A DNA stretch of 64,000 nucleotides from Lentzea tibetensis (GTDB taxonomy: Bacteria > Actinomycetota > Actinomycetes > Mycobacteriales > Pseudonocardiaceae), in assembly GCF_007845675.1 (NCBI RefSeq), contig NZ_VOBR01000004.1, positions 1 through 64,000 of the forward strand, read 5' to 3'. Numbering within the stretch: position 1 is the first letter of the stretch; each line of letters starts with the position of its first letter. Positions 59,538 to 64,000 of this stretch are shown here, one piece after another. The position numbers and the translations under genes were made by a program. A model generated the notes under the pieces. The model had not been told where the DNA came from. It worked only from the letters and a program-made list of their open reading frames with translations, and did not search any database.

Positions 59538-59879
59538 ATGAACCTCAGGAAGACCATCACGGGGGCCGCTGTCGCCCTCGGCGGCGCTACCGTCATGCTC
59601 GGCCTGGGCAGCACCGCCGCTCTGGCCGGCCCCATCGGTGCCGGCGCCGAGAGCAACCCGAACCTCCCGCTGCACCTCGGCGAGGCGGCGGAGGCCGGCG
59701 GCCTCGCTTCGGTCGACACGAACAACGCGGATGGCAAGGTCCAGGCGCTCAACGACCGCAACATGAACGTCGTCGACGCCGCCGCCGAGAACCTCGACGC
59801 GGACGTCATCGCGAACGCACTGGGCTACGACTCCACCCCCGGCAAGCCGGGCCACGTGCACGTCAACACCACGCCCTGA
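59538..59879 (+). CDS. Small secreted protein
   Basis: 113 residues. Signal peptide M-N-L-R-K-T-I-T-G-A-A-V-A-L-G ... A-A-L-A-G, mature part about 83 residues with no Cys, acidic and Asn-rich (N-N-A-D-G-K, N-D-R-N-M-N-V-V-D). It ends G-H-V-H-V-N-T-T-P. No family recognised. It precedes a second small secreted protein from which it is separated by a terminator. Confidence 0.7.
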   Translation: MNLRKTITGAAVALGGATVMLGLGSTAALAGPIGAGAESNPNLPLHLGEAAEAGGLASVDTNNADGKVQALNDRNMNVVDAAAENLDADVIANALGYDSTPGKPGHVHVNTTP

Positions 59880-59898
59880 CCTGAACTTCCTGGCCGGG

Positions 59899-59936
59899 AC
59901 GGTCCCCGATCCCCTCCCCCTCGGATCGGGGGCCGT
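59899..59936 (+). terminator. Terminator between the two small secreted genes
   Basis: ACGGTCCCCGATCC pairs with GGATCGGGGGCCGT (one wobble) across a C-rich loop, starting 20 bp after the upstream stop. Confidence 0.8.
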
Positions 59937-59961
59937 TCCACTTTCGCAGCAGGAGCTTTCC

Positions 59962-60168
59962 TTGAGCATCAAGAAGATCGTGGCCAGTGCCGGCCTCGCC
60001 GCCGGCGCGCTCGCGGCGATGAGCAGCACCGCGCAGGCCGTCGAGATCGACCCGATCGACAAGGTCAGCGAGGTCGCGGGCAGCGCGGGCATCAGCACCC
60101 TGCACAACACGGGCGGCGGCATCGACGCCACCTACGTCCCGCGTGAAGGCAGCGACCTGCTTCCCTAG
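59962..60168 (+). CDS. Very small secreted protein
   Basis: 68 residues from TTG, preceded by CAGGAGC. Signal peptide M-S-I-K-K-I-V-A-S-A-G-L-A-A-G ... A-Q-A leaves about 43 mature residues containing V-S-E-V-A-G-S-A-G-I and no Cys. Not recognised. It shares the style of the neighbouring secreted protein. Its stop overlaps that of the convergent gene. Confidence 0.6.
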   Translation: MSIKKIVASAGLAAGALAAMSSTAQAVEIDPIDKVSEVAGSAGISTLHNTGGGIDATYVPREGSDLLP

Positions 60169-61955
60169 CGCCCCACCGCATACCCCTGCGCGCCGCGTGG
60201 ATTCGCACCGGCGCGCAGGAGTCCGTCTCGGGAGTCCTGCGCCACGGCGGACATCCGGCCCAGCGTCCACGGGCCGGCGTCGACGACCGAGTGACCGCGC
60301 GAGCGCAGGTCGTCCATGACCGCCGCGCCGACGCGCGACTCGACCACCAGCTCACCAGGCGTCCACGCCCGCGGGAAGAACGAGCTGGGGAACGCGTTCG
60401 AGTGCCACATCGGCGAGTCGATCGCCTCCTGCAGGTTCATCTCGCCGACCACGTGCGCGAGCCAGAACCCCAGCTGCCACTGGTCCTGCTGGTCACCGCC
60501 CGGCGTGCCGAACGCCAGCGCGGGCAGGCCGTCCCGCAACGCGAGCGACGGCGACAGCGTGATCCGCGGGCGCTTGCCGGGAGCGAGCGAGTTCGGCAGG
60601 CCTTCGTCCAGCCAGAACATCTGCGCGCGGCTGCCGAGGCAGAAGCCGAGCGACGGGATCGTCGGCGACGACTGGAGCCAGCCTCCGGACGGTGTCGCGG
60701 ACACGATGTTCCCGAAGCGGTCCACGACGTCGACGTGCACGGTGTCGCCGCGCGTCACGCCGGAGCGCGCCACCGTCGGCTCACCGATCGCGCCGGTCGG
60801 GTCCGTGACGAGCACGCCAGGTCCCCGCGTGATGTGCGAGGCCAGCTGCGGCGCGACACCAGCGGGCGTGCCGGGACGCAGTTCGAGCGACGCCTCCGCG
60901 GTGATCAGCTTGCGGCGTTCGTCGGCGTACGCACGGGAGACCAGCGTCTCCAGCGGCACGTCGTCGACGTCGCCGTACCAGGCCTCGCGGTCGGCGAACG
61001 CGAGCTTCGCGGCCTCGGTGGCGAGGTGGATCGTCTCCGCTGTCGGCACACCATCCACATAGGACAGATCAAGGCCTTCCAGCAGCCGGAGCTGTTGCGC
61101 CAGAGCGGGTCCCTGCGTCCACGCGCCCGCCTTCACGAGCGTCCACGAGGAGTCGACGTCGACGCACAGCGCGTCCTCGTAGGAGGCCTCCCAGGTGGCC
61201 ATGTCCTCGCCGGTCAGCACGCCCGCGTGGTCGGCGCCGGAGTCGTCGCGGAACGACCGGCGGGAGAACTCGTCGACCTGGGCCGCGATGAAGCCCTGCG
61301 ACCAGGCGCGGCGCGCGGCCTCGATCTGCGCTTCACGGTCCGAGCCCGCGGCCTCGGCGGCGGCGAGCAGCCACTCCCAGGTCTCGGCGAGCTTGGTGTT
61401 GCGGAACCGAGCGCCCGCAACAGGTGCGGCACCGCCGGGCATCCACTGGGCGGCCGAGGTCTGCCAGTGCTCGCGGAACAGGTCCGCGACCGTCGAGATC
61501 GTGAACGCGGCGCGCTCCACCAGCGGGAAACCGTCGCGGGCATAGCCGATCGCCTTGTCCAGCACCTCGCGCAACGTCTTGGTGCCGTAGTCGCGCAGCA
61601 GCGTCAGCCAGCCGTCCCACGCGCCGGGCACGGTCGCGGCCAGCAGACCGCTGCCGGGCACCAGGTCCAGCCCGAGGCCGCGGTAGTGCTCGATCGTCGC
61701 GGCGGCCGGGGCGACGCCCTGGCCGCACAGCACGCGCGGCGCGGCCTCACCGGCCGCGGCGAAGACGATCGGCACCTCGCCGCCGGGTCCGTTGAGGTGC
61801 GGTTCGACGACCTGCAGCACGAAACCGGCGGTCACCGCCGCGTCGAAGGCGTTCCCACCGTCCTCGAGCACGGCCATGGCCGCCGACGAGGCCAGCCAGT
61901 GGGTGGAGGCAACCATGCCGAAGATGCCGACGAGCTCAGGACGGGTGGTGAACAC
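60165..61955 (-). CDS. Gamma-glutamyltransferase family protein
   Basis: 596 residues. N-terminal nucleophile hydrolase: the autoprocessing Thr lies in R-G-D-T-V-H-V-D-V-V-D-R-F-G-N (about residue 403), which splits the chain into large and small subunits. S-S-A-A-M-A-V-L-E-D-G-G-N-A-F-D-A-A and T-P-G-G-D-Q-Q are family blocks. No signal peptide, so it is the cytosolic Ggt-like form acting on gamma-glutamyl or related amides. Monocistronic; its promoter faces the UGD stop. Confidence 0.9.
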   Translation of the reverse strand: MFTTRPELVGIFGMVASTHWLASSAAMAVLEDGGNAFDAAVTAGFVLQVVEPHLNGPGGEVPIVFAAAGEAAPRVLCGQGVAPAAATIEHYRGLGLDLVPGSGLLAATVPGAWDGWLTLLRDYGTKTLREVLDKAIGYARDGFPLVERAAFTISTVADLFREHWQTSAAQWMPGGAAPVAGARFRNTKLAETWEWLLAAAEAAGSDREAQIEAARRAWSQGFIAAQVDEFSRRSFRDDSGADHAGVLTGEDMATWEASYEDALCVDVDSSWTLVKAGAWTQGPALAQQLRLLEGLDLSYVDGVPTAETIHLATEAAKLAFADREAWYGDVDDVPLETLVSRAYADERRKLITAEASLELRPGTPAGVAPQLASHITRGPGVLVTDPTGAIGEPTVARSGVTRGDTVHVDVVDRFGNIVSATPSGGWLQSSPTIPSLGFCLGSRAQMFWLDEGLPNSLAPGKRPRITLSPSLALRDGLPALAFGTPGGDQQDQWQLGFWLAHVVGEMNLQEAIDSPMWHSNAFPSSFFPRAWTPGELVVESRVGAAVMDDLRSRGHSVVDAGPWTLGRMSAVAQDSRDGLLRAGANPRGAQGYAVGR

Positions 61956-61974
61956 CCCAACAAACTATGCGAGG

Positions 61975-63276
61975 CTAACTAAATTGTGGACGAGCAAGTG
62001 GCGCACGTCCTACACCTGAATGGACTAGTCCAGCGCGGACCAACGCGTCCTCGTCGAGGTGGTTGCGCGAGTCGATGATCGCGTGGCCGTCCGTCAGGTC
62101 GGCGATGCGCACCCAGTCGAGCGTGCGGAACACCGGCCAGTCGGTGAGCACCACGACGGCTTCCGCACCCTTGACCGCCTGGTACGGGTCGTCGACCACC
62201 AGCATCCCGGCGAGCGGGCCGGTGACCTCGGGGTCGTACGCGGACAGGTCCGCGCCTTCGAGCACCAGCTGCTCGGCCACGGCCAGCGCGGGCGAGTCGC
62301 GCAGGTCGTTCGTCCCGGCCTTGAACGCGAGGCCGAGCACCCCGACGCGCACACCGGCCAGCTCGCCGCCGACGGCGTCGCGCACCTTGCCGACGATCCG
62401 CTGCTGCTGCCGGACGTTGGCCTCGATGGTGGACTTGATCAACGTGAAGTCGACGCCGACGGACTCGGCGATCTGCACCAGCGCGTGCGTGTCCTTCGGC
62501 AGGCAGGACCCGCCCCAGCCCGGTCCCGGCTTGAGGAACGACTGACCGATGCGCTTGTCGTAGCCCATGCCCTCGCACACCGACGTGACGTCCGCGCCGA
62601 GCAGCTCGCACAGCTCCGCGACGGCGTTGACGTAGGAGAGCTTCATGGCGAGGAAGCAGTTGGCGGCGTACTTGACCATCTCGGAGCTCGCGGCGTCCAT
62701 GAGCACGGTCGGCGCGCCGAGCTTCGCGAACAGCGCGGCCACGCGTTCGGCGGCCTGCGGTGAGTCGCTGCCGACGACGATCCGGTCCGGGTGCAGGAAG
62801 TCGCGCACGGCCGTGCCCTCGCGGAGGAATTCCGGGTTGGACACCGCGGCGACGTCCTCGCGCTGCAGCAGCGCCTTGACCCGCTCGGACGTGCCGACCG
62901 GGACGGTCGACTTGCAGACGACGACGCAGCCGTACGGCAGGACCTCGCGGATCTCCTCGGCGACCGACTCGACGGCGCTCAGGTCCGCGGCACCGCCCGC
63001 GCCCATCGGCGTCGGCAGGCAGAGGAACACGACCTCCGCGTCCGCCACGGCGTTTCTCGCCCCGACGACGAACTCCAGCCGTCCGGCCGCCTGGCCTTCG
63101 ACGACGAGCTCGTTGAGTCCCGGTTCGAGGATGTCGACCTGACCCGCCTTGAGCCTGGCGACCTTGAGTGCATCGAGATCCGCGCACACGACGCGGTGCC
63201 CCAGAGACGCCAGACAGGCTCCCGTGGTCAGTCCCACGTAGCCGGTTCCCACCACAGCGACACGCCGCGCGAACAT
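61975..63276 (-). CDS. ugd: UDP-glucose 6-dehydrogenase
   Basis: 433 residues. NAD-binding V-V-G-T-G-Y-V-G-L at the N-terminus, catalytic Cys258 in G-W-G-G-S-C-L-P-K-D, and K-P-G-P-G-W preceding it. Oxidises UDP-glucose to UDP-glucuronate for surface polysaccharides. It lies 4 kb from the glycosyltransferase cluster and may feed it. ATG 63276. The last 20 residues (G-V-G-R-A-P-L-A) extend past the typical fold. Confidence 0.95.
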   Translation of the reverse strand: MFARRVAVVGTGYVGLTTGACLASLGHRVVCADLDALKVARLKAGQVDILEPGLNELVVEGQAAGRLEFVVGARNAVADAEVVFLCLPTPMGAGGAADLSAVESVAEEIREVLPYGCVVVCKSTVPVGTSERVKALLQREDVAAVSNPEFLREGTAVRDFLHPDRIVVGSDSPQAAERVAALFAKLGAPTVLMDAASSEMVKYAANCFLAMKLSYVNAVAELCELLGADVTSVCEGMGYDKRIGQSFLKPGPGWGGSCLPKDTHALVQIAESVGVDFTLIKSTIEANVRQQQRIVGKVRDAVGGELAGVRVGVLGLAFKAGTNDLRDSPALAVAEQLVLEGADLSAYDPEVTGPLAGMLVVDDPYQAVKGAEAVVVLTDWPVFRTLDWVRIADLTDGHAIIDSRNHLDEDALVRAGLVHSGVGRAPLARPQFS

Positions 63277-63416
63277 GGGTGGACCGTGACAGCCCCAGTT
63301 GGCCGCCTGGAGAACGGCATCCGACTTTCGTTGTAGCTGTCCGTGACAAACGTGGTCCCAGAGGACTACCTCGGCGGCCGATGCGTCTCGGGTGTGTTGC
63401 GAGGCACAGTTCTCAC

Positions 63417-63509
63417 ATGGGAGTCCTGGTCGTCGCGATGCTCTTCGTCGGGTTGGCGCTGCTCGCCGCGGTGCCGCTGGTGGCGCTGCTGCACTGGTCC
63501 GATAGATGA
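63417..63509 (+). CDS. Membrane micropeptide, 30 aa
   Basis: ATG. Almost wholly one transmembrane helix (M-G-V-L-V-V-A-M-L-F-V-G-L-A-L-L ... L-V-A-L-L) ending H-W-S-D-R. Divergent from ugd. Codon bias is actinobacterial. No ribosome site is obvious, so expression is unproven. Confidence 0.5.
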   Translation: MGVLVVAMLFVGLALLAAVPLVALLHWSDR

Positions 63510-63568
63510 GTTTCGGGTAACGCCCGTTAACCTCCTCGCGAGCACTTCGCTTCGAGGAGGATGTCGTC

Positions 63569-64000
63569 ATGGAGATCTCGGGTACCGCAGCCGTCGTCAC
63601 CGGCGGTGCGTCCGGTCTCGGCGGTGCGACCGCGGCCGCACTGGCCGCGCGTGGAGCGCAGGTGTTCGCGCTCGACCTGCCGAACGCCATCGCCAACGCC
63701 CCCGCCGTGGAGGGCGTCACCTACCTGGCCGCCGACGTCACGTCCGGTGAAGAGGTCCAGGCCGCGATCGACACGGCCGCCGGCTCCGGCGCCCCGCTGC
63801 GGATCGCGGTGAGCTGCGCGGGCATCGCCCCCGCCGTCCGCACCCTCGGCAAGACCGGCCCGCACGACCTCGACCTGTACGCGAAGGTCGTCCAGGTCAA
63901 CCTGGTCGGCACGTTCAACGTGCTGCGCCTCGCGGCCGCCGCGATGGCCAAGACCGAGGAGCTCGAGCACGGCGCGCGCGGCGTGGTCATCAACACCGCG
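63569..64000 (+). CDS. Short-chain dehydrogenase (type II 3-hydroxyacyl-CoA dehydrogenase-like), truncated by window end
   Basis: First 144 residues. Rossmann motif T-G-G-A-S-G-L-G-G near the start, A-D-V-T at the second strand, S-C-A-G-I-A and V-N-L-V-G-T-F-N-V-L-R. The pattern resembles HSD17B10-type enzymes that oxidise 3-hydroxyacyl-CoA with NAD. GAGGAGG lies eight bases before ATG 63569. The catalytic Ser-Tyr-Lys part is beyond the window. Confidence 0.85.
   Translation, partial: MEISGTAAVVTGGASGLGGATAAALAARGAQVFALDLPNAIANAPAVEGVTYLAADVTSGEEVQAAIDTAAGSGAPLRIAVSCAGIAPAVRTLGKTGPHDLDLYAKVVQVNLVGTFNVLRLAAAAMAKTEELEHGARGVVINTA

Noticed and set aside
61970-61984. Possible IdeR half-box GAGGCTAACTAA before the gamma-glutamyltransferase gene
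   Set aside because: Only one half matches and with a gap; too weak to call.

Overview
The window is a high-GC actinomycete chromosome segment. Third-codon positions are almost all G/C, GTG and TTG starts are common, many genes overlap in GTGA or ATGA fashion, and the families are typical of the group (SigE-type ECF sigma factors, DUF397, an AfsR/SARP regulator, IdeR boxes, RlpA-like and small secreted proteins). The mix points to the Pseudonocardiales, but nothing here fixes a genus.

Layout. 1-279: tail of an IS481-type transposase running into a possibly truncated small gene. 276-4167: homogentisate (Phe/Tyr) breakdown, with hmgA divergent from an unknown conserved gene, fahA and an IclR regulator; a palindrome lies between the two arms. 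4201-11542: a translationally coupled SWIM - DUF5691 - MoxR ATPase - DUF5682 - VWA operon (YehL-type MoxR system), with the relic of an ISAs1-like element wedged before the VWA gene. 11539-16156: membrane proteins, an IdeR-boxed DUF2470 gene, a CPBP protease, arginine deiminase and a ferritin behind tandem IdeR boxes. 16239-25561: two SigE-like ECF sigma/membrane-protein pairs, a family of paralogous exported proteins with one remnant, two GDPD phosphodiesterases, a P450, a rhodanese and housekeeping hypotheticals. 25692-36869: two SSS carboxylate transporters with small partner proteins, a LytTR response regulator, SppA, a LytS-type kinase and lutABC, which together look like a short-chain carboxylate sensing, uptake and oxidation region. 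A 26-codon Cys-rich ORF and a gene-poor 560 bp stretch lie inside it.

36862-46908: an Fpg/Nei glycosylase, an ECF sigma factor fused to its own zinc-finger membrane anti-sigma region, tRNA-Gly(GCC), OsmC, a P450 abutting head-to-head with a large SARP-STAND-TPR regulator, an Acg-like flavoprotein, an orphan CdiI-type immunity protein and small exported proteins. 46956-58403: a probable cell-surface glycan locus, comprising a polytopic membrane protein, a SHOCT membrane protein, two large multi-domain glycosyltransferases, an AlgX-like O-acetyltransferase, a coiled-coil methyltransferase-like protein and an FkbM methyltransferase; UDP-glucose dehydrogenase at 61975-63276 could supply UDP-glucuronate. 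58743-64000: a conserved hypothetical, a short DUF397 protein, two small secreted proteins, a gamma-glutamyltransferase family protein, UGD, a 30-residue membrane peptide and the start of a short-chain dehydrogenase cut by the window edge.

Most genes are ordinary. The parts least explained by known biology are the MoxR/VWA operon with its IS scar, the unknown enzyme-like protein of the hmg operon, the palindrome-associated small membrane genes, the Cys-rich micropeptide and the glycan locus. All function calls are from reading the sequence; no database search was run.
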